Assembly (NCBI GenBank): GCA_017962415.1
Contig: JAGCVK010000066.1
Coordinates: 1-48,813, forward strand
Direction of reading: 5' to 3'
Source of the DNA: Treponema sp.
Lineage (GTDB): Bacteria; Spirochaetota; Spirochaetia; Treponematales; Treponemataceae
DNA: 48,813 nucleotides
Positions 1 through 10,000 of the stretch are shown here, in pieces. The notes below the pieces were generated by a model, which saw only the letters and a list, made by a program, of their open reading frames with translations, made no database searches and had not been told where the DNA came from. The translations under genes and the position numbers were made by a program. Position 1 is the stretch's first letter, and each line of letters starts with the position of its first letter.

Positions 1-92
1 GGGGCGTTGCGGGGGGCGCCAACGAGTTGGCTCCCCCCGCAAGAAGGGGTAGCGAGCAACGAAGTGCGAGCGAGGGGAAGGCTTTCCCCTCC
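1..92 (+). repeat. GC-rich double-hairpin palindromic element, copy A (in frame inside a gene)
   Basis: Two hairpins are visible. The first has stem GCGGGGGG/CCCCCCGC (9-16 with 33-40), extended by GCCAAC/GTTGGC (18-23 with 26-31). The second is GAGGGGAA/TTCCCCTC (72-79 with 84-91). Between them is a GGGTAGCG...GCGAGCG segment. The reverse complement of 12107-12201 and of 47167-47296 follows the same plan. The copy is translated as part of the DUF763 protein without breaking the frame. The left boundary may lie outside the window. Confidence 0.85.
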
Positions 93-650
93 TACCCTAT
101 TCAAGGTGAATTGTTTCCCGAATTATTTTGTGACGTCGCTCAAACTCCCGAGCCACAAACTCAAATTCAAGTGGCGGGCCGTTCAATTGTTATGCCTGCG
201 CACCACGAAGTTTTAGCACAAGACGTGGATTTAAAACGGCTTGGTGGAGTGCTCGCTACGGCGTATGCTTCTCAACCAAAGGATTTTGAAGAACTTATGC
301 TTACGCCGGGACTCGGGCCGCGAACTTTGCAATCGCTCGCACTCGTAAGCGAAGTTATTTATGGAACGCCTAGCCGCTTTACAGATCCGGCGCGTTTTAG
401 TTTTGCGCATGGCGGAAAAGACGGGCATCCGTTTCCGGTTCCGCTTAAAGTGTACGATGAATCGATTCGCGTGCTGCGAGACAGTATTGAAAAATCTAAA
501 CTTGGTTATAGGGAAAAATCGGATTGTATAAGGCGGCTTCATCAAGCGGCTATGAATGTTGAGCAAAATTGTATGCCTGAAGTTGATTTTGACGCTGCAA
601 TTGGATTTGAAAAATCGCACAGTTCTGAATGGGAAGGAAAAACGATTTAG
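3..650 (+). CDS. DUF763 domain protein, C-terminal part (5' end outside window)
   Basis: The frame is open to the left edge, so only the last 215 or so codons are seen. The C-terminal half carries motifs I associate with the DUF763 family: MPAHHEV, then a helix-hairpin-helix-like LTPGLGPRTLQSLALV, then FSFAHGGKDGHPFPVPLK. The family's biochemical role is not established; the HhH-like motif suggests nucleic-acid contact (inference). The first ~30 visible codons are not DUF763-like: they are translated from a GC-rich palindromic repeat (1-92) lying in frame just before the conserved C-terminal block. The sequence between the repeat and MPAHHEV is Pro/Gln-rich and linker-like. The gene stops 37 bp before the phosphatase gene at 688. 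Confidence 0.8.
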   Translation, partial: GVAGGANELAPPARRGSEQRSASEGKAFPSYPIQGELFPELFCDVAQTPEPQTQIQVAGRSIVMPAHHEVLAQDVDLKRLGGVLATAYASQPKDFEELMLTPGLGPRTLQSLALVSEVIYGTPSRFTDPARFSFAHGGKDGHPFPVPLKVYDESIRVLRDSIEKSKLGYREKSDCIRRLHQAAMNVEQNCMPEVDFDAAIGFEKSHSSEWEGKTI

Positions 651-687
651 TATTCAAAAGCGGAAAGTTTATGTATAATGGAGATTA

Positions 688-2007
688 ATGAGAAGAAAGA
701 AAGGTTTTAAAACGAAATTAGAGGGTCAATCAGCTTCTTATCAACGAGCAATTATTGTAGCTTTTTTTACCGATATTTGTGCGCTTATTTACCATATTGC
801 TATTAGTGTTGTTTTTTATTTTCTTGGCATTACCCCAATGGTTTATTACAACATTTTTAGTGTTTCACTTTTTTTGTCTATGGCATTTATTATTCCTAGA
901 CTTAAAAATTATTTTGTGCCCTATAATTTGGTTTTAATCGAAGTTATTGTTCATCAACTTTTAGCAGATTATTTTTTGGGCTCGTATTGCAGCTTTCATT
1001 CGTTTATTCTGCTTATGGGAATTCTTCCTTTTTTGGTTATTGAAAAAAAGCAAAAATATACTGTTTGTATCACTCTTTGTTCTGTTTTTATTTATATTTT
1101 GCTTGGTTCGATTGAAATTAATCCTAAATATGATGTTGCGCAAGATGTTCTTTTTGGAATTCGCGTTTTTAATATTTTGATTACTATTTTTATCATTATT
1201 TTTATGATGATGATTTATACTAAAATTGTTGTCAAAATCGAAAAGAATTTGAAAGAGCACGGCGAAGCCTTAGAAAAAGAAATCAAAATGGCGGCTGTAA
1301 TTCAGCAGAACTTTTTTAAGCAGCAGCTTTATAATATCGAAAATTATCAGGTAAGTTATTTTTCTAGGCCAATGGCTGGTGTTTCTGGCGATGTTTATGA
1401 TTTTTATAAAACTGGAACGAATCTTGACGGGCTTGGAATTTTTGATGTTTCTGGGCACGGAATTTCTTCTGGTCTTGTAACTATGCTTGTAAAAAATGTA
1501 ATTCATCAGGAATTTTATAATCAGCCAGACGCAGAACTTTGGGAAATTTTGAATACGATAAACGACCGGCTTATTGCAGAAAAAGGTGAAATCCAAAATT
1601 ATTTGACGGGAATTCTTGTTCGTTTAACTCCGCGCAAAATTGAAATTGTAGACGCTGGTCACCCTGCCCCAATTCTTTATAAGCAAAGCACCGGCCAATG
1701 TGATTTTATTAAACTTGATGAAAAATCTGCCGGTGCAATTGGAATAGCTGGCTTTCCTGTTTATTATGAATCGCTTTATTACAATTTTGAAAAAGGCGAT
1801 GAGCTTGTGCTTTTTTCTGATGGTGTAATTGATATTAAAAATCCTGAAGAAGAATATTTTGGAAAGCAGCGGCTTTTGGATACGATTAAAGCGATTGCTG
1901 AAAAAAAGCCTTCTGAGCAGATTATTATTCTCGAAAAAGCTATTAAAGAATTTTGTGGTGGCCGAAAGCAAACTGACGATTTAACGGTTATCATTTTAAA
2001 AAAATAA
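688..2007 (+). CDS. Membrane-anchored SpoIIE/RsbU-type serine phosphatase
   Basis: The 439-residue protein has an N-terminal block of about six hydrophobic segments (residues ~20-175), a short charged linker and a C-terminal PP2C-like SpoIIE domain. Metal-binding motifs are in order: AGVSGDVYDF, FDVSGHGISSG, DAGHPAPILY, LFSDGVID and QTDDLTVIIL. The family dephosphorylates anti-sigma-factor antagonists or related partners; here the membrane part would be the sensor (inference). No HAMP or PAS domain is evident. The ATG at 688 follows GGAG at 680, with TATAAT at 674-679. It is followed after 3 bp by hrpB, so the two are probably cotranscribed. Confidence 0.88.
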   Translation: MRRKKGFKTKLEGQSASYQRAIIVAFFTDICALIYHIAISVVFYFLGITPMVYYNIFSVSLFLSMAFIIPRLKNYFVPYNLVLIEVIVHQLLADYFLGSYCSFHSFILLMGILPFLVIEKKQKYTVCITLCSVFIYILLGSIEINPKYDVAQDVLFGIRVFNILITIFIIIFMMMIYTKIVVKIEKNLKEHGEALEKEIKMAAVIQQNFFKQQLYNIENYQVSYFSRPMAGVSGDVYDFYKTGTNLDGLGIFDVSGHGISSGLVTMLVKNVIHQEFYNQPDAELWEILNTINDRLIAEKGEIQNYLTGILVRLTPRKIEIVDAGHPAPILYKQSTGQCDFIKLDEKSAGAIGIAGFPVYYESLYYNFEKGDELVLFSDGVIDIKNPEEEYFGKQRLLDTIKAIAEKKPSEQIIILEKAIKEFCGGRKQTDDLTVIILKK

Positions 2008-2010
2008 AAT

Positions 2011-4515
2011 ATGCAGCCGCAAGATTTATCGAAATATCCAATTTTTCCATATTTGGACCAAATTTGCGAAACTCTCAAAACTTCTCCTTCGCGGTTTTTG
2101 ATTTTAACGGCAGAAACTGCGGCCGGAAAGTCTACGGTTTTTCCGCTTGCTCTTTTAAAAGCCTTTTCTGGTAAGATTTTGATGACTGAGCCGCGCAGAA
2201 TTGCGGTTTTGGGCGTTGCAAACAGGCTTGCGGAATTAGCAGCGGACAAAGAAGGTAAAAATTCTATTGGCTATAAAATCCACCTTGAAAATAAAATTAC
2301 GCGCGAAACTCGCCTTGAAGTTGTAACTGAAGCGATTTTAGTTCGCCAGCTTCAAAGTGACCCGGCTTTGGAAGATTATAATGTTGTTGTTTTAGATGAA
2401 TTTCACGAACGTTCTGTGAACACGGATTTAGCGCTTGCGTTTTTAAAAGAAGCTATGCAGCTTCGCGATAATCTTTTTGTTGTGATTATGTCGGCCACTA
2501 TTGATACAAAAAAGCTGCAAATGTATCTTGCGAATGGCGAAGATTGTGCGGCTAACGCTGATTTTGCCGATGTGCAGGGGCAAGTGCCTACGCTTAGCGT
2601 TCCTGGCCGGCAGTTTGCGGTGAATGTGATTTATGAGCCGGAAAAATCTATTGTAAGCGCTGTTTATCAGGCTACGAAACTTTCGCAAAATGTTTGTGCA
2701 AAAGCTTCCGGCGGTAATTCAACTTTGCAGCCTGATTTGAGCGAAGCTTTGCCTTTGCAAGGCGGAAACATTCTTGTTTTTCTTCCTGGTATTTCTGATA
2801 TTCGTAAGGCGCAGCAGGCGCTTTTGGAAACTGGCGATTTTGGCCCTGAAAGTGATACGGAACTTTGCCTTTTGCATTCGAGTATTTCGATTGATGAACA
2901 AAAACGTATTATCGCGGCGGCAGCGAACTCTAAGCGGCGCGTGATTCTTTCTTCGGCAATTGCTGAAACTTCGCTTACGGTGCCGGGCGTTACGGTTGTT
3001 ATTGATTCGGGGCTTTCGCGCATTAATAAAATGAACCTTAATACTGGTATGGAATCTCTTTCAACTGAAAATGAAAGTGAGTTTTCTGCCGCGCAACGAA
3101 AAGGTCGCGCTGGGCGTTTGTGCGAGGGAACGTGCATTCGGCTTTGGAATGAAAAAGAGCCGCGCCAAAAGGAAGTTTTGCCGGAAATTTTGCGGGCCGA
3201 CCTGGTGCCGGTTGTGCTTGAATGTAGTGAGCGCGGCGTTTATTGTGTTGATTCTCTTGACTGGCTGGATAAGCCTTCTAAAGCTGCCTGGAAAACAAGC
3301 GCCAAACTTTTGTGTCAGCTTGGCCTTTTGCGCGAAGATGGCCGCCTTGCAGAAAAAGGAAAAGCCGCTTTAACTCTTGGCGTTCACCCTCGCCTTGCAA
3401 GCATTGCGCTTGAGGCTTTTGATTTTGAAAAAAAACATCTTTCCGAAGAAGGCAAAAATCTCATTACAAAATTCAGTAATTTTGCAACTTCATCAAAAGA
3501 AATGCAAAACCGCTTTATTTTTGATTTGGAGCGTCGCCTTTCTTTGTGCAACTATAAATCTTGTAATAAACCTGATTTTTTGATTCTTTGCGGTTACCCG
3601 GACAGGCTTGCAAAACGGCTTAGCGCTGTTGGAATTGAGCCCGCTGAATATCAGTTTGCAAGCGGTCGAAAAGCTCTTTTTTATGCAAATAACAAAAATG
3701 CGCCAGCCTGGCTTGTTGCTCCTGATGTAATGCAAACTAAAGCTGGCAGCGTGATTTTTGATTTTACTGAATTGTCTGAGCCAAAAATCAGCGAATTTTT
3801 AGAAAAAAATAGCGAAATTCGCCAAAATTGCTCATTTACTCAAGGGACTTTGCAAAAATTTGAGCAAAAATGCTTTGGAGCGTTTATTCTTTCTTCAAAA
3901 AAAGTTCCAACTTGTCAGGAAGATTTTGCACAAGCCTGGTTAAACGAAATTGAAGAAAAAGGCTTTGATTGTATTCCAAAAGACGCGCGTGTAGAAAGTC
4001 TTTTGCTTCGCAAAGAATTTATTGAACAGCAAAATGCTTTGGCGGTGAATGCAGAGAACGCAAACCTTTTTGAATATCATAATCAGCTTTATTCTAACCT
4101 TTGCGAAAATGCCGGCGAATGGCTTTTACCATTTTTGAGCGGTGTTACTTTGCTTACGCCAGAGATTGTTTATAATGCTCTTTACTGGTATTTAAATGGT
4201 GCAGAAGTAGACCAGCTTGCACCTGAATTTTTTGTGCTTGAAAATGGACGTCGGTGCAAAGTAAAATATGAAAAACAATCAGAAATCCGCCCGATTATTG
4301 AAATTATAATTCAACGGATTTTCGGCTGTTTTACAACTCCACAAATCTGTGAAAAAAAAGTGCTGTTTCGTTTGCTTTCGCCGGCAAGCCGCCCGCTTCA
4401 GGTTACAGATGATTTGGAACATTTTTGGACAGGCGCTTGGCCTGAAATTTGCAAAGAAATGAAAGGACGTTATCCAAAACATAACTGGGACATTCGCGTA
4501 ATTGAAAAGGAATAA
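2011..4515 (+). CDS. hrpB: ATP-dependent helicase HrpB (DEAH/DExH type)
   Basis: The 834-residue length is normal for HrpB. Motifs in order: Walker A AETAAGKSTVFP, DEXH box VVLDEFHERS, motif III VIMSATID, and motif VI QRKGRAGRLCEG. The HrpB-specific C-terminus is clear: LLSPASRPLQVTDDL, then EICKEMKGRYPKHNW. HrpB is a DEAH-family RNA helicase whose cellular role varies by species. One loop between motifs (around 2700-2770) reads GNSTLQPDLSEALPLQGGN and contains the small palindrome GCCTT-TGC-AAGGC, possibly an eroded repeat. The start lies 3 bp after the phosphatase gene, so translation may be coupled. One base separates it from the next gene. Confidence 0.9.
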   Translation: MQPQDLSKYPIFPYLDQICETLKTSPSRFLILTAETAAGKSTVFPLALLKAFSGKILMTEPRRIAVLGVANRLAELAADKEGKNSIGYKIHLENKITRETRLEVVTEAILVRQLQSDPALEDYNVVVLDEFHERSVNTDLALAFLKEAMQLRDNLFVVIMSATIDTKKLQMYLANGEDCAANADFADVQGQVPTLSVPGRQFAVNVIYEPEKSIVSAVYQATKLSQNVCAKASGGNSTLQPDLSEALPLQGGNILVFLPGISDIRKAQQALLETGDFGPESDTELCLLHSSISIDEQKRIIAAAANSKRRVILSSAIAETSLTVPGVTVVIDSGLSRINKMNLNTGMESLSTENESEFSAAQRKGRAGRLCEGTCIRLWNEKEPRQKEVLPEILRADLVPVVLECSERGVYCVDSLDWLDKPSKAAWKTSAKLLCQLGLLREDGRLAEKGKAALTLGVHPRLASIALEAFDFEKKHLSEEGKNLITKFSNFATSSKEMQNRFIFDLERRLSLCNYKSCNKPDFLILCGYPDRLAKRLSAVGIEPAEYQFASGRKALFYANNKNAPAWLVAPDVMQTKAGSVIFDFTELSEPKISEFLEKNSEIRQNCSFTQGTLQKFEQKCFGAFILSSKKVPTCQEDFAQAWLNEIEEKGFDCIPKDARVESLLLRKEFIEQQNALAVNAENANLFEYHNQLYSNLCENAGEWLLPFLSGVTLLTPEIVYNALYWYLNGAEVDQLAPEFFVLENGRRCKVKYEKQSEIRPIIEIIIQRIFGCFTTPQICEKKVLFRLLSPASRPLQVTDDLEHFWTGAWPEICKEMKGRYPKHNWDIRVIEKE

Positions 4516-4516
4516 A

Positions 4517-5374
4517 ATGAATATCATATTAATCATTTTGGGAATTATAAGCATTGCTTACGATGCAACTCTTTTGATTTTGAATCCGGGAACTTTTTGG
4601 GACAATGTAACGTCTTTTACTCATATTTGGAGCGCGCTAGGCGCATATCTGATTTTTTTGGGAATTTACAGAAGAAAAACCGGCCATTCATTTTGGAAAA
4701 TCTGGAAAAAATGGATAAAAATTGCTGTTGCAAGTGTGATTTTTTTAATTGCAACAGTTTCGATTATCAGTTTGGGTTTTATTCTAAATCCGGCGGTTGT
4801 TTCTATTGAAGAAGCTGCTAAAGAATCTGCCGAACAAGTAATTTTACTTGGTGGTGGAATTAGTAAAGACAGAAAACTTCCAAAATCTGTTTTGATGCGA
4901 GTTGAAAAAGCCGCTGAATATCTTAAGGCGAATTCTCAAAGCATTTGTGTGGTCACCGGCGGCACTTTAAAGTGGCTCCCTTACGCCGAAGCTCCGGCAA
5001 TCAAAAATCAGCTGGTGGCCGCCGGCATTTCCCCCGAACGCATTTTAGTGGAAGACAAAGCCTTGGACACAATTCAAAACTTTCAGTTCAGCTGCAAAAT
5101 GCTTGAAAATCATAAAGGCCAAACATGCCAACAAGTTTTAGAAACTCCAACGGTTGTAATTACAAGCCGCTTTCATTTGCGCCGCGCAGAGCGTTTGGCT
5201 CGCCGAATGGGTTTTACGAATGTAAAAGGAATTGCGGCAGCGTGTCCGGCAATTTATGTTCCGCACAATTACGTTCGCGAAATCTGTGCATATGCAAAAT
5301 TGAATATTCGTATTTTACTTACTGGCGAGCCAAAGCGGCTAAATTCAGTTTTGAATATTACAGAAAAACTGTAG
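4517..5374 (+). CDS. YdcF/ElyC-like membrane protein with DUF218 domain
   Basis: The 285-residue protein has two to three N-terminal membrane segments, then a DUF218 domain. Recognisable parts are VILLGGGISKDRKLP, CVVTGGTL, the acidic stretch ILVEDKALDTIQN, and VVITSRFHLRRAERLARRMG. Members such as SanA, ElyC and YdcF are linked to envelope polysaccharide metabolism, but their reaction is unclear. The ATG at 4517 was preferred over an upstream in-frame TTG because AAAAGG lies just before it and it sits one base after the hrpB stop. Confidence 0.82.
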   Translation: MNIILIILGIISIAYDATLLILNPGTFWDNVTSFTHIWSALGAYLIFLGIYRRKTGHSFWKIWKKWIKIAVASVIFLIATVSIISLGFILNPAVVSIEEAAKESAEQVILLGGGISKDRKLPKSVLMRVEKAAEYLKANSQSICVVTGGTLKWLPYAEAPAIKNQLVAAGISPERILVEDKALDTIQNFQFSCKMLENHKGQTCQQVLETPTVVITSRFHLRRAERLARRMGFTNVKGIAAACPAIYVPHNYVREICAYAKLNIRILLTGEPKRLNSVLNITEKL

Positions 5375-5419
5375 ACGCTAAAACTCTGTAAGTGTAAAAT
5401 TGGCTTGAGGTAAAACATA

Positions 5420-6346
5420 ATGAAGAAAATTACAATTTTTGATTATTCTGGAACTGCAAAGCCAAAAGAATACTTTTTAACGTTACTTTTTTATTTTATC
5501 TTTTTTGTTTTGCGAATAATTAGCTTTTATCTTTTGGATAAGAATTTGGATTCAAGTAATGTGTTCGCGGTTTTGGTATGTGCAACAATTTTAGTTGATT
5601 TAATCTTCATTTTAAAACTTGTTGGTATTCATATCAGATTGATTAATGCGGCTGGAAAAGGTTTCTGGCATTATTTGATTCCATTGTATAATCTTCGTTT
5701 TTTGTTTATGAAACCAAAAACGCAGGAAAGAATAACTAAAAAACGCCGCTGGTTTATTCCTTTTTCTTTTATTATTGGAATTGTGCTAGGATTTGTTGTT
5801 TTTTTGTGTTCTATTTTGCTGACAATTAAAGCTGAAGATGCCGTTCGTAACTATACAACTCGCGAAGAACGCCAAAGACAAAAAGAATATCGCCAAGAAC
5901 GTCTTGAAAGAGAACAAGAAATCGAAAGTCGAACTTCTGATTTTGTAAAACAGGATTTAACAGACGAAAATTATAGCTTTGCTTTTGAGCTTTATGATAT
6001 TTGCGACAGAATTGTTTATGATTATGAAGAAAAAGAATCTGAAAACATTTATTATCTTAATGGAAATGTATATAAAGAAGATGAAATTTATGAAATTTCT
6101 AAACTTACAATAAATAATAATTATTTATTAATAAATACCGATATCAAAATTGGTGATCCAATCGAAAAAATTTACAGCCGCTTGGGAGATTTGGATTATT
6201 CTTTTGATGATGATTATGTTTATGTAAGCTACAAAGTTTATAAAGATTTTGAAGAAGATAGTGTTAGGGGATACTATGTTGAATTTTTCTTTAAAGACAA
6301 TTATCTTGAAAAAATAGAAAGTGAATTTTCGCTTGAGTATCCTTAA
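5420..6346 (+). CDS. DUF805-like membrane protein with charged coil and C-terminal extracytoplasmic-type domain
   Basis: The 308-residue protein opens with IFDYSGTAKPKEYF, resembling the start of DUF805 proteins, followed by three to four membrane segments including LYNLRFLFMKPK (residues ~20-140). Residues ~145-175 are very rich in Arg, Glu and Gln and should form a coil. The rest is acidic and Tyr-rich with no motif I recognise. GAGGT precedes the ATG at 5420. It ends facing the VanZ-like gene, with strong hairpins in between. Confidence 0.62.
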   Translation: MKKITIFDYSGTAKPKEYFLTLLFYFIFFVLRIISFYLLDKNLDSSNVFAVLVCATILVDLIFILKLVGIHIRLINAAGKGFWHYLIPLYNLRFLFMKPKTQERITKKRRWFIPFSFIIGIVLGFVVFLCSILLTIKAEDAVRNYTTREERQRQKEYRQERLEREQEIESRTSDFVKQDLTDENYSFAFELYDICDRIVYDYEEKESENIYYLNGNVYKEDEIYEISKLTINNNYLLINTDIKIGDPIEKIYSRLGDLDYSFDDDYVYVSYKVYKDFEEDSVRGYYVEFFFKDNYLEKIESEFSLEYP

Positions 6347-6386
6347 TAAAAATTGAACATAAGTTGAATAATATGTGGTAAGCAAA

Positions 6387-6462
6387 GCGAAGCGCGAGTT
6401 TACGAAGTAAACTCGCGCTTCGCCTAAATCAAAAAAAACGTAAACGTTTTTTTGATTTAGGC
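6387..6462. terminator. Two adjoining strong hairpins between convergent genes
   Basis: The first hairpin is a perfect 17-bp stem with a 3-base loop (6387-6403 with 6407-6423). It directly adjoins and slightly overlaps a second hairpin starting GCCTAAATC and ending GATTTAGGC (6422-6462), which has an A-run in one arm and a T-run in the other. It lies between a plus-strand stop (6346) and a minus-strand stop (6478), so it may terminate both. The GC-rich first stem GCGAAGCGCGAG also looks like a mobile REP-type unit. Confidence 0.7.
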
Positions 6463-6477
6463 GTTAACAGCGTTTTC

Positions 6478-7023
6478 CTAGCGAATTCTTTTTATTTTTT
6501 TGTTTCCAAAATAAATCAACGCACCAATAAGAACGCCTGTTGTGTTCATAATCAAATCATCTACATCACTGCAACGTTCGTAGAACATCAACTGTGTAAT
6601 TTCTATAAAAAGCGAAATTGAGCTGCCAGCAATTATTGTTTTCCAAACTGTTTTTAGTTGTTTGAAGCATGCTGGCAAAATTATTCCAATTGGAATAAAC
6701 ATTGAAATATTTCCAATAATATTCATTTGCCAACCAGCATAATTATCAACTAAATGTACAAACGGAATCAGATTTACGCGAGGTGGAAAAAGTTTTTGGA
6801 AGTTAAAATTTAGTGCGCCAATGCGTCCGTTTATATGGTGCCATGGAAAATAAACGATTCGCGCAAGTATAATTATGCACGCATAAAACATCAAAAGTTT
6901 TACTTCATTACTAAGTGTGGGTTGCTTTGCTGTTTTTCGGTATTTTTTCCATACGCAATATCTTGCAAACACCCACAAAATTGTAATTAAAGCAGAAACC
7001 TGCCAAAAACTGATTTTAAACAT
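6478..7023 (-). CDS. VanZ-like membrane protein
   Basis: The protein has 181 residues with four to five membrane segments. VanZ-type features are the NLIPF segment, NIIGNISMFIPIGIILP, and the C-terminal FIEITQLMFYERCSDVDDLIMNTTGVLIGALI. VanZ proteins confer low-level teicoplanin resistance in some Gram-positives; most relatives have no known role. The ATG at 7023 was chosen over an upstream in-frame TTG because GAGGT is well placed before it. It follows the activase gene on the same strand by 30 bp and is probably cotranscribed. Confidence 0.83.
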   Translation of the reverse strand: MFKISFWQVSALITILWVFARYCVWKKYRKTAKQPTLSNEVKLLMFYACIIILARIVYFPWHHINGRIGALNFNFQKLFPPRVNLIPFVHLVDNYAGWQMNIIGNISMFIPIGIILPACFKQLKTVWKTIIAGSSISLFIEITQLMFYERCSDVDDLIMNTTGVLIGALIYFGNKKIKRIR

Positions 7024-7053
7024 TTTTTTACCTCTTTTCAATTATTTTTTAAT

Positions 7054-10000
7054 TTATTTTGCTTCTCTCGATTTTTCGTTCATAATAAGCATTTGCAAAC
7101 GGTTTTCAACATTTGCAAAACTTGTATCTGGGTCAAGATCAAGCGGCAAAATCTGAACTCCCGGGAATTCTTCTTTTACTTTTTTCATAATTCCGCGTCC
7201 GCAAATATGATTTGGAAGACAACCGAACGGCTGCAAAATTACGAAAGACTGAACGCCTCTTAAAGCGTATTCCTTAATTTCGCCTGGTATGAGCCAGCCT
7301 TCGCCCGAAAGGAAAGTGCGGTTCATAATTTCGTCGGTTTCTTCGGCAAGTTTTGGCAGCGGCGTTGAAGGTTCAAAAAGCGGGTGCTGCTTTGCGATAT
7401 TTTCGCAAACGTGTCGAGCAAACGCAAAGAATCTTTCTGAAATTCGGTCGAAAATTGTATTTAATGTTGTGAATTTTACATTCAGATTTTTTGATTCAAA
7501 TACGCGGGCATAAAAATCTTTCCAGAAAACATTTGCCATTCGCGGCAAAATTACTTCAAGGCCGTTTTCTTCGAGATAGCGTTCTACATGGAAATTTGAA
7601 CCTGGGTGGAATGTAACAAGATATTCTCCTGTTACAAAAACTCGTGGGCGCAAATTTGTGCGGTCGTACTTAATTTTGCAAAGTTTTTTCATTCCGCGTT
7701 TGTATGCTTTTATTGCGGCAAAAATGCTTTTATCAATTCCGCGAGCAATATTATCGATTGTTTCATCAAAAACCTGGTTTGTTTCGCCTTTGTTTAATTC
7801 GTAAGGCCGAATCTGGCGGCGCAATTCTTCGAGCATATCCATCATTGTGATTACCCAAAGCGAGCGAAGATTGAACATTGTGCCAAGTCTAAAGCCCGGA
7901 TGCATTGCTTTTGAATCAATTGGGTCTGTTGAAACAATTGGAACCTGTTCAAAACCAGCTGCATTAAGTGCGCGGCGCAAAAGTGCTGAATAATGCGAAA
8001 GTCGGCAGTCGCCCTGGTATTTTGCCATTCCAATTGCAACTTTGTCTAACGGATATTTTCCGCTTTGTAGTGCAGAAAGCGCTTCTCCAATTACCATTTG
8101 AGCTGGAAAACAAGTATCATTATGAACATATTGTTTTCCAACTTGAATTTGAACATTTTCGCCAAGCGAAAGCGGAACTGCTTTAAGGCCTTGCTTTCTC
8201 AAAACACCGCTTAGCAATTTACAGAATGCAACAGAAACGTTTGGAATAAGAACCGTTCTCATATCCAAATCTTCTTTGTTGAATTTAACAGTATAAGCGT
8301 CGCCTAAATCTGTGAACTGTTGTGCCGCTTTTTTTGCACGGCGTTCTGCAATAGTTTCAATAAAGGATTTTACGCGAATGTTCAAAGAATTTGCGGCTCC
8401 GCCTTCATCAAGTTTTAGAATCAAAGGCGATTTTCCGGCAGTTTCATTCATAATTCTGATAATTTCATCAGAAAGAATTGCGTCATGGCCGCAGCCAAAA
8501 CTTACAATCTGAACATATTCTAAAGCTGGCGATTGTGCTGCAAGAAGCGCGCCCGAAAGCATTCTTGTGTGGAAATTGTTAGTAACTTCGGCGCGAGTGT
8601 AGCGAAGATTCACATTATTAAGTTCCGGAAGTGAATCAACGGTCAGCACCGGAATATACTGCTTAGTAAATACGCGGGAAAGGTCGTGGCTTACAAGAGC
8701 ATCTGTATGATATGGACGGCCTGCAAGAACAACCGCAAAGCGATTTTCGGCAGTTACCTGATCAATGATTTTTTGACCTTCTTCGTGAAGCTTTTTTCTA
8801 AAACTTACAAGGGCTTTGTCGCCTTGTTTAAAGGCTGCTTCAACTTCAGATTTTTTAAGACCATAATTTTCTGTAAAATACATTAAAATCTGATTTTTGC
8901 GGTCGTTTTCTGAATACCAATGGAACATTGGATTATCAAAAGGAACGTTCCAGCGGCGCTGCGGATTTTCTGAATGCGAAATAATCAACGGGTAGCCTTT
9001 TACAACGGCGCAAACATAATTAGAAGCCTTTGCTTTGTCTGTTGGTGGCATTTCCATAACCATAGGCATAAAGATTCTGTAAGAATCAGCAGGAAGATTT
9101 TTAAACTGATTTACAAGATCCTGAATGTGGCCGTGAGCGAGTTTTGCTGGGAAACAAACCGTATCCGACGGAACAAAAGGAATGCCGTTTTCAAACATTT
9201 CGCGTGTACTTTTATGAGAAAGAATAACATCGTAACCGAGCGCGCGGAAGAAAGTTGACCAGAACGGCATAGAATCCCAATATTCCAAAGTGCGCGGAAG
9301 CCCGATTGTGATATTCTTTTTTTGGCTTACAAGTTTATAATCCCATTTTTTAAACAAAAGCTGTTCACGAATAAGGAACATATCCGGCGTATAACGGGTT
9401 TTTGATTCAGGAATTGTGCCAGGTTTTGTTGATTCAGGAGTTTCGGCGAGTCCGGAAACGGCTTCTTCATCAACAGGTGCTTTAAGATTTTCAATTTTGC
9501 TTTGAGAAAGTTCTTCTGGCAAAAGAATTTCACCGCGCGCACAACGGTTTCCGGTAATGTAAGTTGTTCCGTTTGAAAACTGAATTAAACTTCGGGCACA
9601 GCGGTTTGCACATTTTGTACAAATAACATTTTCGCGCTGAGTGTAATTAAGATTTTCAATTTCATCAAAACCAATAAACTGAGTTTTGCCGGCAAATTGA
9701 GCATTGCCACTTTCGCGTTTTTCTTTAGTAAGCAGAGCAGCTCCAATACAGCCCATTTCTCCAGGATAAGGTGCGCGCAAAACTTCAACTTTTAAATATT
9801 GTTCAAGAGCGCGTAAAACAGCATCGTTTTTAAAAGTTCCACCTTGAACAACAATTTTCTTGCCAAGACTGTCAGTATTTGTGATTCTAACAACCTTTGT
9901 AAATACGTTTTCAATAATCGAACGGCAAAGGCCGGCCATAATATCATCTGGGCCGCAACCGTTTTTCTGTTCGGTGATAATAGTGCTGTTCATAAAAACA

